A stretch of DNA of 30,160 nt from an uncultured Methanobrevibacter sp. (GCF_900314695.1 NZ_OMWD01000027.1:18355-48514); one strand, 5' to 3'; shown: positions 7,791 through 15,520, counted from the first letter of the stretch. The notes: generated by a model from the letters alone, not told the origin. Translations and numbers: made by a program.

Positions 7791-8582
7791 TTAAAATGAA
7801 CAGTAAAATACAATTCCTCCCCTACCATTAGACAATTTAAGAAATGAATTATTCCTTAATGGGGTTTTAACACCTGGAAGAACTAAAGTATCTCCAAGAT
7901 ATGTTCCATTAGAACTGGAGTCATCTAAAATATACCATTCACCGTCTTCATAAAATACTTTTAAATGAGGCTTTGATACATTTGAAACAGTGACATAACT
8001 ATTATCCAAAATAATTTTACGAGATGCAATGTGACTTAAATCTTTTTCTCCTTTTCTTCCGATAAATGCACATTCATTTCTATTGATTTTGAATGTTTTT
8101 CCTTTATCCTTACCATTGAATACTGTTAAAGTACAACATTTGCGATTATTGAATCTCTTATTGATATCATATAAATCAAAAAATGCAAGAAGTTCATCGG
8201 CGAAAAAGTTTATATCTAAAAAAATATCCTCAAAAGCATCTTCCTTTAAAACATAAGCCTTGACATTACGTTTTCCTACTTTATTAGGAATCTCCTTTTT
8301 AACAATCACTTCACTTAAAATCCCAGCTTCGACAAGAATTTTTAAATGTTGACCTAACATTTGAGGAGTAATGTTAATATTAAAACCAGTCAGCAAAATA
8401 TTTATTTCACGCGAATATAAAGGCGTTTTGAATTGATTTGAAGTAACTTTTTGATAATCCCTTAAAATTTTCAAGATTGAAAATCGTACATCATTATTTA
8501 TTGCGGCTAATTTAGAGGATAAGATTTTGCAGTCATTATCATTTAAAATTTCAGTTTGGAATTCGTAGTTTATATCCACCAT
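7791..8582 (-). CDS. Winged-helix DNA-binding protein with C-terminal FHA domain
   Basis: 263 residues in two parts. Residues 20-115 look like an ArsR-type winged helix (ILKILRDYQKVT.., ITPQMLGQHLKILVEAGILS, a typical recognition helix followed by a wing KKEIPNKVGKRNVKAYVL). Residues 150-260 are an FHA domain: IGRKGE, VSKPHL (S-x-x-H), and DDSSSNGTYLGD, which are the phosphothreonine-reading loops. This architecture suggests a transcription regulator whose partner or target is phosphorylated, and the kinase downstream is the natural candidate. Two ATGs are possible; 8582 is chosen because GGAG (8592-8595) lies nine bases upstream, whereas 8621 has no ribosome-binding site and would add 13 residues. 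Confidence 0.83.
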   Translation of the reverse strand: MVDINYEFQTEILNDNDCKILSSKLAAINNDVRFSILKILRDYQKVTSNQFKTPLYSREINILLTGFNINITPQMLGQHLKILVEAGILSEVIVKKEIPNKVGKRNVKAYVLKEDAFEDIFLDINFFADELLAFFDLYDINKRFNNRKCCTLTVFNGKDKGKTFKINRNECAFIGRKGEKDLSHIASRKIILDNSYVTVSNVSKPHLKVFYEDGEWYILDDSSSNGTYLGDTLVLPGVKTPLRNNSFLKLSNGRGGIVFYCSF

Positions 8583-8621
8583 ATTTTTTAACTCCACATC
8601 ACATTTAACATATTTAATCAT

Positions 8622-9090
8622 GAAAATTAATAAAGTAAAAAACTTGCGAATGTACTATTTTTTTCTCCAAATAACTATTTAAATGATAAAAAATTACTTC
8701 CATAAGCCTTTACATGTCAAAAAAGATTATAAAAATATTAAACACTTCAAAACATGAGATATTATTACTTTATATACATATTTCTTTATTAATTTTAATA
8801 TATAAGTCATATAAAGTAACTACTTTAATCAAATGTAAAAAAAATGAGCATTACATTTTTTAAGGAATGACAATCTGAAAAATAAATCTAAGAATCTAAT
8901 AATACTAAGAATACTTTTATAAGAGTTAAATGAAAAATAATGAAATTAAAAGCCATAGGATTAGATTACTTGCTAAAATAACAAAATTCCAACTTAAACT
9001 CTTAAAAGTATTCAAAAAATGCAATAATTCTACAATTAAACAAATTGAATCATATTGCATTAAAAAGTTTTATTGTAAAAAATATTTAAG
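8622..9090. other. AT-rich intergenic stretch upstream of the FHA/kinase operon
   Basis: About 470 bases with no convincing gene. It must hold the minus-strand promoter of the FHA/kinase pair. A 13-base sequence AAGTCATATAAAG occurs twice (8806-8818 and 9088-9100), the second inside the palindrome after metY. AAAGTA-AC-TACTTT (8815-8828) is a short inverted repeat. A Lys-rich 70-codon frame on the plus strand (8930-9142) lacks a ribosome-binding site and runs into metY, so it is not called. Confidence 0.5.
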
Positions 9091-9116
9091 TCATATAAAG
9101 GAATTCCTTTATATGA
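9091..9116. terminator. Perfect 26-bp palindrome after metY
   Basis: The 26 bases starting TCATATAAAGG and centred on GAATTC are a perfect palindrome. On the minus strand it comes 12 bases after the metY stop, preceded by a run of eight T and followed by a T-rich stretch. A terminator is the simplest reading; a binding site for a dimeric regulator is the alternative. Confidence 0.5.
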
Positions 9117-9127
9117 AAAAAAAGAAG

Positions 9128-10414
9128 TTAAATCTTATCTAAAGCTTGGTCAACATCAGCTAAAATATCTTCAATATCCTCAATACCAACAGAAAACCTG
9201 ATTAAATCTGGAGTGACTCCAGTTGATAATTGTTGTTCTTCGGATAACTGTGAATGTGTAGTTGACGCAGGGTGAGTTACTAATGATTTAGCATCACCAA
9301 TATTTGCTAAAAAGGAAATCAATTCCACATTTTCTATAAATTTTAAAGCCCCATCATAACCAGCTTTAAGACCGAATGAAACTATTCCACCATAACCCTT
9401 TTCAGCATATTTTTTTGCGACTTCATGGTTTGGAGAGGATTCTAAGCCGGAATATGTTACCCAAGCAACTTTAGGATGTGCTTCCAAGTGACGAGCAACA
9501 GCCATTGCATTTGAGGCATGCCTTTCAATTCTAAGTCCTAATGTTTCAAGCCCCTGCAATAATAAAAATGATCCGAATGGAGATGGAACCGCACCAGTAT
9601 CCCTTCCAACAACTGCCCTAATTCTTGTTGTAAAAGCAGAACCTTTAAAAGTTTCACCAAAAATTAATCCATTATATGTAGCATCAGGCTCGGAAAGTGT
9701 TGGGAATTTCCCATTCATCCAGTCAAAATCACCTTTTTCTATGACAATTCCTCCAAGAGTGGTACCATGCCCTCCAATGTATTTTGTTGCTGAAGATGCA
9801 ATGATATCTGCACCATGGTCAAATGGTCTTACAGAACCAATACCAACAGTATTATCTGCTATTAACGGAATATCATGTGAATGTGCAATTTCTGCTAACT
9901 TATCAAAGTCAGGAATATCCAATTTAGGATTTCCAATTGATTCCACATAAATAGCTTTGGTCTTATCATTAATTGCAGCTTCAAACTCATCAGGAGACTG
10001 TGAATCCACAAATGTTACGCTGCGACCCAATTCCTCCAATGTATTTTCAAACAATTCGTATGTTCCACCATATAAGTTATCTGCAGATACAATATTGTCT
10101 CCAACAGCTGTCAAGTTGATGATAGCATAAAAAATTGCAGACATTCCAGAAGCTGTTGCATAAGCTGCAGTTCCTCCCTCTATTGCAGCCATTCTTTTTT
10201 CGAATGCTTCAGTTGTAGGATTTGTAAGTCTTGTATAAATGTTTCCTCCTTCTGCAAGTGCAAATCTGTTTGCAGCTTGCTCAGGAGAGTCAAATACATA
10301 AGAAGTAGTTTGATAAATCGGTGTTACTCTAGATCCAGTTTCGTCAACTTCTTCCTGGCCTGCATGTACACCAATTGTTGATATGTTCTTTTTGTTTTTT
10401 ATTTCATACGCCAT
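9128..10414 (-). CDS. metY: O-acetylhomoserine sulfhydrylase (aminocarboxypropyltransferase)
   Basis: A PLP enzyme of the Cys/Met-metabolism family that makes homocysteine from O-acetylhomoserine and sulfide. With start 10414 it has 428 residues, the usual length of MetY and longer than MetB/MetC. Motifs: YTRLTNPTT (60-68), ATASGMSA (87-94), IADNT with Asp187 holding the pyridine nitrogen, and SSATKYIGGHG with Lys211 as the Schiff-base lysine. The C-terminal signature LVTHPASTTH and SVGIEDIEDI is also typical. ATG 10414 is preferred over TTG 10432: AGTGA (10419-10423) precedes the ATG, while the longer form has no site. It follows the Fe-S aldo-keto reductase by 24 bases on the same strand, probably one operon. 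Its substrate supply (homoserine acetyltransferase) is not in the window. Confidence 0.95.
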   Translation of the reverse strand: MAYEIKNKKNISTIGVHAGQEEVDETGSRVTPIYQTTSYVFDSPEQAANRFALAEGGNIYTRLTNPTTEAFEKRMAAIEGGTAAYATASGMSAIFYAIINLTAVGDNIVSADNLYGGTYELFENTLEELGRSVTFVDSQSPDEFEAAINDKTKAIYVESIGNPKLDIPDFDKLAEIAHSHDIPLIADNTVGIGSVRPFDHGADIIASSATKYIGGHGTTLGGIVIEKGDFDWMNGKFPTLSEPDATYNGLIFGETFKGSAFTTRIRAVVGRDTGAVPSPFGSFLLLQGLETLGLRIERHASNAMAVARHLEAHPKVAWVTYSGLESSPNHEVAKKYAEKGYGGIVSFGLKAGYDGALKFIENVELISFLANIGDAKSLVTHPASTTHSQLSEEQQLSTGVTPDLIRFSVGIEDIEDILADVDQALDKI

Positions 10415-10438
10415 TTTATCACTAATTAACAATATGTT

Positions 10439-11587
10439 TTAAAATCCAAATAAGTCTTGTGCATCAAGCATTACATCCACAATGTGAACATTAAAAGGAC
10501 ATCTTGGTTCACAGTCCCCGCATGCAATACAGTCTGTTGCATTATATTTTAGGTTATTGTAATGTTCCATTACACTGGCCGGCACCTCATCCCGATTTTT
10601 TGCAAGATCAAATAACTTGTTTACCATTGAAATATCAATTTCAGATGCGCATGGTGCACAATGCCCACAGTAAGTGCATTGTCCTTCAAATGAATGTTTT
10701 GGAGCATTCTTTAATGTTTCAACATATTCTTTTTCAGATTCTGTTGCATCACAATATTTTAAAGATTCTTCAAGTTCATCAACTGTTTTTACACCTACAA
10801 AAATACTTGAAACGCCTTTTTGTTCCAGACAATAATGAATACATTGAACTGGTGTTAATGCAACTCCAAAAGGAGATGTTTCGCTATCAAGTAAATTACC
10901 CCCAGCAAATCCTTTCATTACGGTTAATGCGGTCCCATTATTTGCACAGGTTTCATATAATTCAGCTCTTTGAGGATTTAAACCAAACATCTGCCCATCA
11001 TATGCATCTTCTTTTCTGTACTCCTCAATATCCCCCATTGAACCAAACATGTCATAAGCAGGATTGATTGAAAACATCAACAATTCAATCTCAGGGTTTT
11101 GAGCTGCCAACAGTCCAATATCAGGATTATGGGTGCTTAAACCGATATGTTCAATTGTTCCATCTTCCTTTAGTTTACGAACATATTCTATAAATGGACC
11201 ATTCATGATTTCATTATAGTCATCTAATTGGTCAACATAATGAATCATACCGAAATCAAGAGTGTCAATCTGGAATCGTTCCATAAAATCTTCAAATGCA
11301 GGAATAACCTTATCCATTTCACGAGTCCTGACATACTGATTATTTTGCCAGGTTGATCCAATATGACCCTGTATAATCCAATTTTCACGATGGCCTTTAA
11401 TGGCTTTTCCTAGATGTGAACGCACATCAGGTTCACTCATCCAACAATCGACAAAGTTAATCCCATTAGCTTCACAAGCTTTAATTAAATCTTCAGTATC
11501 TTCATAAGGTCTTTCAACTAAAAATTCAGCACCAAAAGCAATTTCAGATACTTTAATACCAGTATCCCCCAAATCACGATATTTCAT
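10439..11587 (-). CDS. Aldo/keto reductase-like protein with two C-terminal [4Fe-4S] motifs
   Basis: 382 residues. Residues 1-290 form an aldo-keto reductase TIM barrel (MKYRDLGDTGIKVSEIAFGA.., IEHIGLSTHNPD, MKGFAGGNLL). The C-terminal 90 residues hold two ferredoxin-like cysteine sets, CTYCGHCAPC and CIACGDCEPRCP, so the protein likely carries two Fe-S clusters that feed or draw electrons from the barrel. The classic reductase tetrad appears degraded: the site after NFVD reads CWMSE rather than an A..YG.SE pattern, and the usual Lys strand reads WIIQGHIG. Such Fe-S fused members are common in anaerobes and their substrates are unknown. ATG 11587 has GGAG eight bases upstream. It shares an operon with metY, which hints at a role near sulfur amino-acid metabolism, but that is context only. 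Confidence 0.87.
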   Translation of the reverse strand: MKYRDLGDTGIKVSEIAFGAEFLVERPYEDTEDLIKACEANGINFVDCWMSEPDVRSHLGKAIKGHRENWIIQGHIGSTWQNNQYVRTREMDKVIPAFEDFMERFQIDTLDFGMIHYVDQLDDYNEIMNGPFIEYVRKLKEDGTIEHIGLSTHNPDIGLLAAQNPEIELLMFSINPAYDMFGSMGDIEEYRKEDAYDGQMFGLNPQRAELYETCANNGTALTVMKGFAGGNLLDSETSPFGVALTPVQCIHYCLEQKGVSSIFVGVKTVDELEESLKYCDATESEKEYVETLKNAPKHSFEGQCTYCGHCAPCASEIDISMVNKLFDLAKNRDEVPASVMEHYNNLKYNATDCIACGDCEPRCPFNVHIVDVMLDAQDLFGF

Positions 11588-11656
11588 AATACTATCTCCA
11601 CTTATTAATATTATGAATTTAAAAATTAAAAAAGGTAATGGAATTATTACAGTTAA

Positions 11657-11664
11657 TATTTAAA
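11657..11664 (+). promoter_or_regulatory. TATA box implying a leaderless mRNA for the PP-loop gene
   Basis: TATTTAAA is centred about 26 bases before the ATG at 11686. That is the normal archaeal TATA-to-start-site distance, and no ribosome-binding site precedes the ATG, so transcription probably begins at or next to the start codon. Confidence 0.5.
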
Positions 11665-11685
11665 GTAATTAATTCATAATAAGAT

Positions 11686-12702
11686 ATGATGTATGAAAAA
11701 GAATTCCTTCTAAATGAGATAAATAAAATTAGAGATGAAATTGGCCATGATAATGTCAATATTTTCATTGAAAAAATTTATTTTAATGAAAATACCAATG
11801 AATTATGGATTATTACTGAAGACAGACCAGACAAGTCAGCCATTATTGGAAAAGGAGGTTGGGTTGTTGGAAAACTCAGAAAAAAATTAGGTCTTGAAAG
11901 CATACATGTTGAATCATACGGTGATTTTTTAAACAAGGAATATAAATTAAAATTATCCAAAAAAACTGTTAATAACTTAGATTTAGATTTGGTTGGTCTT
12001 GAAAATCTGGAAAAAACCATAGAAAATAAACTTGAAAACATTTATAGCTTTAATTTTGATACTTATTTTAATGAAAATCAATTTGAGGAATCTGAAAATG
12101 TTGAAGCAGTTGTAGCATTATCTGGTGGTGTGGACAGCAGTTTTTCATTGATATTGGCTAAAAAATTAGGATTTAATCCAATTGCCATTACTGTTGACCC
12201 AGGAACAATAATACTTCCAAAACAATTTAAGAACAACATCAAACTTTTAACTGAATCATTAAACATCAAACATGAATATATCAATGCAGACTATTCTCAA
12301 GTCATCAAGGAATCTTTTACAGGAAAGCTTCACCCTTGCGGAAGATGTTCCAAAAATACTGGTGAGATAGCCAAAAAATATGCAAAAGACAATAAAATTC
12401 CAATAATTATCTTTGGTGATATGCTTGCAACTGGTAGCCAATGCATAAATTTACAAGAAGATTCATTATATCGCTTGAACCTACCGGCAAGTTTAAGTGT
12501 TGGCAAACAAGAGATAAAATCTTTAATCAAAAACTATGATTTAAAGACATTCAAAGGGTTTGGATGTCCGCTTCTTTATGAAGTGCATAAAAAATTCCCA
12601 TATATGAAAAAATTTTCAATACAAAGAATACTTAGGGAAACACGTTCGGGAGCACTTGAACCCGGTGAAGCACTTGATTTGATATGGAGTTTTTACAAAT
12701 AA
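11686..12702 (+). CDS. KH-domain/PP-loop ATPase, probable Fe-S-dependent sulfur transferase (COG1365-like)
   Basis: 338 residues. An N-terminal KH-like RNA-binding region carries the G-x-x-G loop in IIGKGGWVVGKLRKKLG (about 53-69). The C-terminal half is an ATP-pyrophosphatase domain with the PP-loop ALSGGVDSSFS (Ser146 onward). Cys218 and Cys221 (HPCGRCSK) and Cys294 (GFGCPLL) give a C-x2-C ... C arrangement like the three ligands of the [4Fe-4S] cluster in TtuA/NcsA-type tRNA thiolases. I therefore infer an RNA-directed adenylating enzyme, perhaps in sulfur transfer, but the substrate is not known for this archaeal family. ATGATG start without a ribosome-binding site, consistent with a leaderless transcript. 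It diverges from the aldo-keto reductase gene. A 16-bp palindrome begins three bases after its stop codon. Confidence 0.85.
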   Translation: MMYEKEFLLNEINKIRDEIGHDNVNIFIEKIYFNENTNELWIITEDRPDKSAIIGKGGWVVGKLRKKLGLESIHVESYGDFLNKEYKLKLSKKTVNNLDLDLVGLENLEKTIENKLENIYSFNFDTYFNENQFEESENVEAVVALSGGVDSSFSLILAKKLGFNPIAITVDPGTIILPKQFKNNIKLLTESLNIKHEYINADYSQVIKESFTGKLHPCGRCSKNTGEIAKKYAKDNKIPIIIFGDMLATGSQCINLQEDSLYRLNLPASLSVGKQEIKSLIKNYDLKTFKGFGCPLLYEVHKKFPYMKKFSIQRILRETRSGALEPGEALDLIWSFYK

Positions 12703-12704
12703 TA

Positions 12705-12720
12705 TTTAGGTATACCTAAA
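12705..12720 (+). promoter_or_regulatory. DtxR-type operator palindrome
   Basis: TTTAGGTATACCTAAA is a perfect 16-bp palindrome with TTAGG/CCTAA half-sites, the form recognised by DtxR/IdeR-family metal-dependent repressors. It is followed at once by CTTTATATATATTAAA (12721-12736), a good archaeal TATA box on the plus strand, so it covers the BRE position where a repressor would block TFB/TBP. A degenerate copy lies before the DtxR-family gene of this window. Confidence 0.68.
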
Positions 12721-12751
12721 CTTTATATATATTAAAAAACAAATTATTAAT

Positions 12752-12877
12752 TGCCAATATAATCTTTTATATTGGTAGAGTAATAATTTAACAGGAATAG
12801 AATACTTATTTAAATGTTCCTCAATGAATTCAATAAGTAAAGCTCAGCTTCTATTCTTGTCATTTTATTACTTTAAC
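12752..12877 (+). ncRNA. Candidate metal-regulated small RNA with two stem-loops
   Basis: The TATA box at 12721-12733 predicts a start near 12752. The following bases fold well. Hairpin 1: CCAATATAA (12754-12762) with TTATATTGG (12767-12775), loop TCTT. Hairpin 2: ACAGGAATAGAA (12791-12802) with TTCTATTCTTGT (12849-12860), 12 pairs with one G-U, plus an inner stem ACTTATT (12804-12810) with AATAAGT (12832-12838). A T-rich tail follows (CATTTTATTACTTT). No credible reading frame exists on this strand: the two ATGs open 8 and 30 codons without ribosome-binding sites. The same inverted repeats could instead be the 3' end of the minus-strand zinc-ribbon transcript, so the RNA gene is a hypothesis. 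Confidence 0.4.
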
Positions 12878-12879
12878 AA

Positions 12880-13065
12880 CTATTCAGAACCATCTTCATT
12901 AATTGATTCCAAATAATTTTCATGAATTTCTTCCGCCAAATCATCATTACCTTCTATAATAGGTCCAGTATAGTCACAGTCATAGCAAACCCATTGAGAC
13001 CAATTTTGAGGAATAATCCATTTTACATTTTTAGAACCGCATCTCGGACATATTTTATGCATCAT
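12880..13065 (-). CDS. Small zinc-ribbon protein
   Basis: 61 residues. Two cysteine knuckles, CPRCGS near the N-terminus and CYDCDY about 20 residues later, form a treble-clef or rubredoxin-like zinc ribbon with aromatic residues between them (WIIPQNWSQWVCYDC). The C-terminal half is acidic (DDLAEEIHENYLE). Small ribbons of this kind bind nucleic acid or protein; no specific role can be given. ATG 13065 is chosen because AGGTG (13072-13076) lies six bases upstream; the GTG at 13074 falls inside that site. It follows the Cna-B-like gene's promoter region divergently in position but lies on the same strand, 40 bases downstream of that gene's stop-side neighbour, and is probably transcribed on its own. 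Confidence 0.8.
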   Translation of the reverse strand: MMHKICPRCGSKNVKWIIPQNWSQWVCYDCDYTGPIIEGNDDLAEEIHENYLESINEDGSE

Positions 13066-13105
13066 ATTAAACACCTAAAAAAAATAATAAAAAGATAATT
13101 AATAA

Positions 13106-13936
13106 TTATCTTTTACTGTAGAAATAATAAGCCACACCAACAATAACTATAGCAACTACCAAAATCAAAAGAGGATTACCTGTGTTTTGTAACGGTTTCT
13201 TTTGATCTTGTTTTTTGGTATCGTTTTTATGAGTTTCATTAGGAGATTTTTTGAGTATGACCTGATTTACAGTTGTATTATTAACATTTGTATTTTTATT
13301 TATTGTAATGTTTGTTAAATTATTATTTGTTGTTTTATCTGTTTTTTTACCATTGTCTGTTTTATTGTCCTCAGAAGTCTTATTCTCATCAGCAGTGCCA
13401 TTATCATCAGTACTGTTATCTGTACCATTGTTAACACTGTTGTTAGAATTATTTTCTTTTACGACATCAGTGTTGGATGATGAAAGAACTCCACTTAATT
13501 CATTGGTAATTGTGAATTCATTACCATTGCTTTTTACAACAGGTTCCTTGTAACTTCCGATTTTATCTGCAGAAACAGAATATGATATCTGATTTCCACT
13601 ACCATCATACTTATCGACATCAATAGTTTTAGACCAACCATTATCCTTTGATAAAACTACAGTTTCAACAGTATTGTTACCATTTTTTACATAAACAGTA
13701 ACAGAAGTAGGACGATTAGAACCACCATTATCTTTCCAATTCATTGTAACTGTCAATTTAACTTTTTCATTTGAACTTCCAGCATTATCATCAGAAACAG
13801 GACTATCATCAACATAGCCCTTAACATTATCGTCAGATGAATCAACAACATCATCAAAATCATCTGCTGCTGAAATAAAACCTACAGCACCTATCAAAAA
13901 TATTGACATAAGTACCAAAATTATAAACTTTTTCAT
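13106..13936 (-). CDS. Membrane-anchored surface protein with a Cna-B-like domain
   Basis: 276 residues: signal peptide (1-23, ..GFISAAD), acidic segment, one Cna-B-like beta-sandwich (about 58-147), a long Asn/Thr/Asp-rich spacer (150-245) and a C-terminal transmembrane helix (PLLILVVAIVIVGVAYYFYS) followed by KR. The domain shows the family landmarks NWKDNGGSNRPTSVTV, LSKDNGWS and FTITNEL. In Gram-positive Cna-B domains a Lys in the first strand bonds to an Asn in the last, helped by a Glu. Here the aligned Lys is Met65 and the Glu is Ala123 while Asn145 is kept, so the internal isopeptide bond is probably lost. The hydrophobic C-terminus looks like an ordinary anchor with no LPXTG. ATG with GGTGAT upstream. 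Confidence 0.8.
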   Translation of the reverse strand: MKKFIILVLMSIFLIGAVGFISAADDFDDVVDSSDDNVKGYVDDSPVSDDNAGSSNEKVKLTVTMNWKDNGGSNRPTSVTVYVKNGNNTVETVVLSKDNGWSKTIDVDKYDGSGNQISYSVSADKIGSYKEPVVKSNGNEFTITNELSGVLSSSNTDVVKENNSNNSVNNGTDNSTDDNGTADENKTSEDNKTDNGKKTDKTTNNNLTNITINKNTNVNNTTVNQVILKKSPNETHKNDTKKQDQKKPLQNTGNPLLILVVAIVIVGVAYYFYSKR

Positions 13937-14022
13937 ATTATCACCAATACAATATACGATTATTATATATTGTTTTAAGTGATATAAAAATATTAAAAAA
14001 AAGTAAAAATTGAGATTAATTT

Positions 14023-15444
14023 TTAAATCCCATGTTTTTCAAATTCAATATTTAAAAAATCTTTAATATTATCTCTGGCCAATTCAACCATCTCAGGAGC
14101 AGGACCACCAGGAATAGCTCTGATTTTAACATTTTCAGCAGGGTTTAATGCCCTTTGAATTAACTCATCAGATAACTCCAATTTATCAAATCCTAAATCC
14201 AAAGCTATATCATCAATGAATTTAGATGTAATATCCTCTTCAGCCATTTCATTAGCAGTAGCTTCATTAACAATTCTTCCAACTATTTTATGGGCTGTTC
14301 TGAATGGAATATGTTTTTCACGAACCATGATGTCCGCCAAATCTGTTGCAGTTGCAAAGTTTTTACCAGCCAATTCAGCACACCTATCCACTTTAAATTC
14401 AACAGACAACATCATTTTTGTAACAATAGATAAAGTTTCTTTAGTTACTTTAACCGCATTCCACAAGTGAGGAGTAATTTCCTGCAAATCCCTATTGTAA
14501 GTATATGGAATAGCTTTTAGAATAGTTAAAATAGTAATCAATTCACCTGTAGCGATACTGGTTTTACCCCTTGCAAGTTCCGCCACATCAGGATTTTTCT
14601 TTTGAGGCATAATAGAAGAAGTTGATGAATATTCATCAGCCATCTCAATAACACCAAATTCATAAGTGCTCCACAAAACTAATTCCTCACAGATTTTAGC
14701 CAAAGTTGAAGATAGAGAAACTAAATCAAAAACAGTTTCACTAATAAAATCTCTTGCAGAAACACCATCCATAGAATTCTCCAAATAAGCATCAAAACCA
14801 AGCAAATCAGTGGTTAATTGCCTATTAATTGGAAAACTAGTTGTAGCCATAGCCGCTGACCCCAATGGATTTAAATTAACACGTTTATATGTATCTGCTA
14901 AACGTTCATAATCCCTTTTGAGTGCTTGAACATGAGCCATCAAATGATGGGCTATGGTAATTGGTTGAGCATGTTGCAAATGAGTGAAACCTATGAAAAT
15001 ATCTTCAAGATGTTCTCCAGCCATTTCAACAAGACCTTCAATAAATTCCAGAATACCAATTTGAATTTCTTCAATCATTTCCCTTAAAACTAATCTTACA
15101 TCACATGCGACTTGGTCATTACGTGATTTGGCAGTATGCATATAACCTGCTTCAGGACCAATTTTAGAAGTAACATAGTTTTCAATAGCCATGTGCACAT
15201 CTTCAACAGAAGCATCGAATACCAATGCATCGAAACCTTCTTCTTTAAGATTATCAAGAGCGCATAAAATTTTATCAGCAATTTCTTTATCAACAATGCC
15301 CTCATGCTTTAACATTGAAGTATGGGCAAAATTAGTTTTAATATCTGCTTCAAAAAGAACTTTATCTGCATCAAATGATGAAGTATATTCAGCTGCTTCA
15401 TCAGTCATACCAGTCTTAAAACGACCATTTCTAATATTATCCAA
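14023..15444 (-). CDS. argH: Argininosuccinate lyase
   Basis: Last step of arginine synthesis: argininosuccinate to arginine and fumarate. The 473-residue protein shows the fumarase/aspartase superfamily signature SSIMPQKKNPD, the substrate segments TAKSRNDQVA and HLQHAQPIT, and a C-terminal end typical of ArgH. The start is TTG at 15444 with AAGGGAT seven to eight bases upstream; the N-terminus MDNIRNGRFKTGMTDEAAEY matches the family. The gene follows the ribosomal cluster by 76 bases on the same strand; read-through from S27ae is possible, since no strong terminator lies between. T-rich sequence follows its stop. Confidence 0.96.
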   Translation of the reverse strand: MDNIRNGRFKTGMTDEAAEYTSSFDADKVLFEADIKTNFAHTSMLKHEGIVDKEIADKILCALDNLKEEGFDALVFDASVEDVHMAIENYVTSKIGPEAGYMHTAKSRNDQVACDVRLVLREMIEEIQIGILEFIEGLVEMAGEHLEDIFIGFTHLQHAQPITIAHHLMAHVQALKRDYERLADTYKRVNLNPLGSAAMATTSFPINRQLTTDLLGFDAYLENSMDGVSARDFISETVFDLVSLSSTLAKICEELVLWSTYEFGVIEMADEYSSTSSIMPQKKNPDVAELARGKTSIATGELITILTILKAIPYTYNRDLQEITPHLWNAVKVTKETLSIVTKMMLSVEFKVDRCAELAGKNFATATDLADIMVREKHIPFRTAHKIVGRIVNEATANEMAEEDITSKFIDDIALDLGFDKLELSDELIQRALNPAENVKIRAIPGGPAPEMVELARDNIKDFLNIEFEKHGI

Positions 15445-15520
15445 GAAAATCCCTTCTTAAAATATGATTAAAAATTAAAAAAAATAAAGTATAAAAAAAG
15501 AAATAAAGATTTAAAAAATC

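Noticed and set aside
8930..9142. 70-codon Lys-rich frame on the plus strand
   Set aside because: No ribosome-binding site, composition expected from A-rich DNA, runs through the palindrome and into the 3' end of metY.
10504..11067. 187-codon plus-strand frame opposite the aldo-keto reductase
   Set aside because: Antisense shadow of a well-supported gene; no start signal and a His/Leu-rich sequence typical of such shadows.
12752..12879. tRNA or short peptide gene
   Set aside because: No cloverleaf or T-loop pattern; the two ATGs give 8 and 30 codons without ribosome-binding sites.
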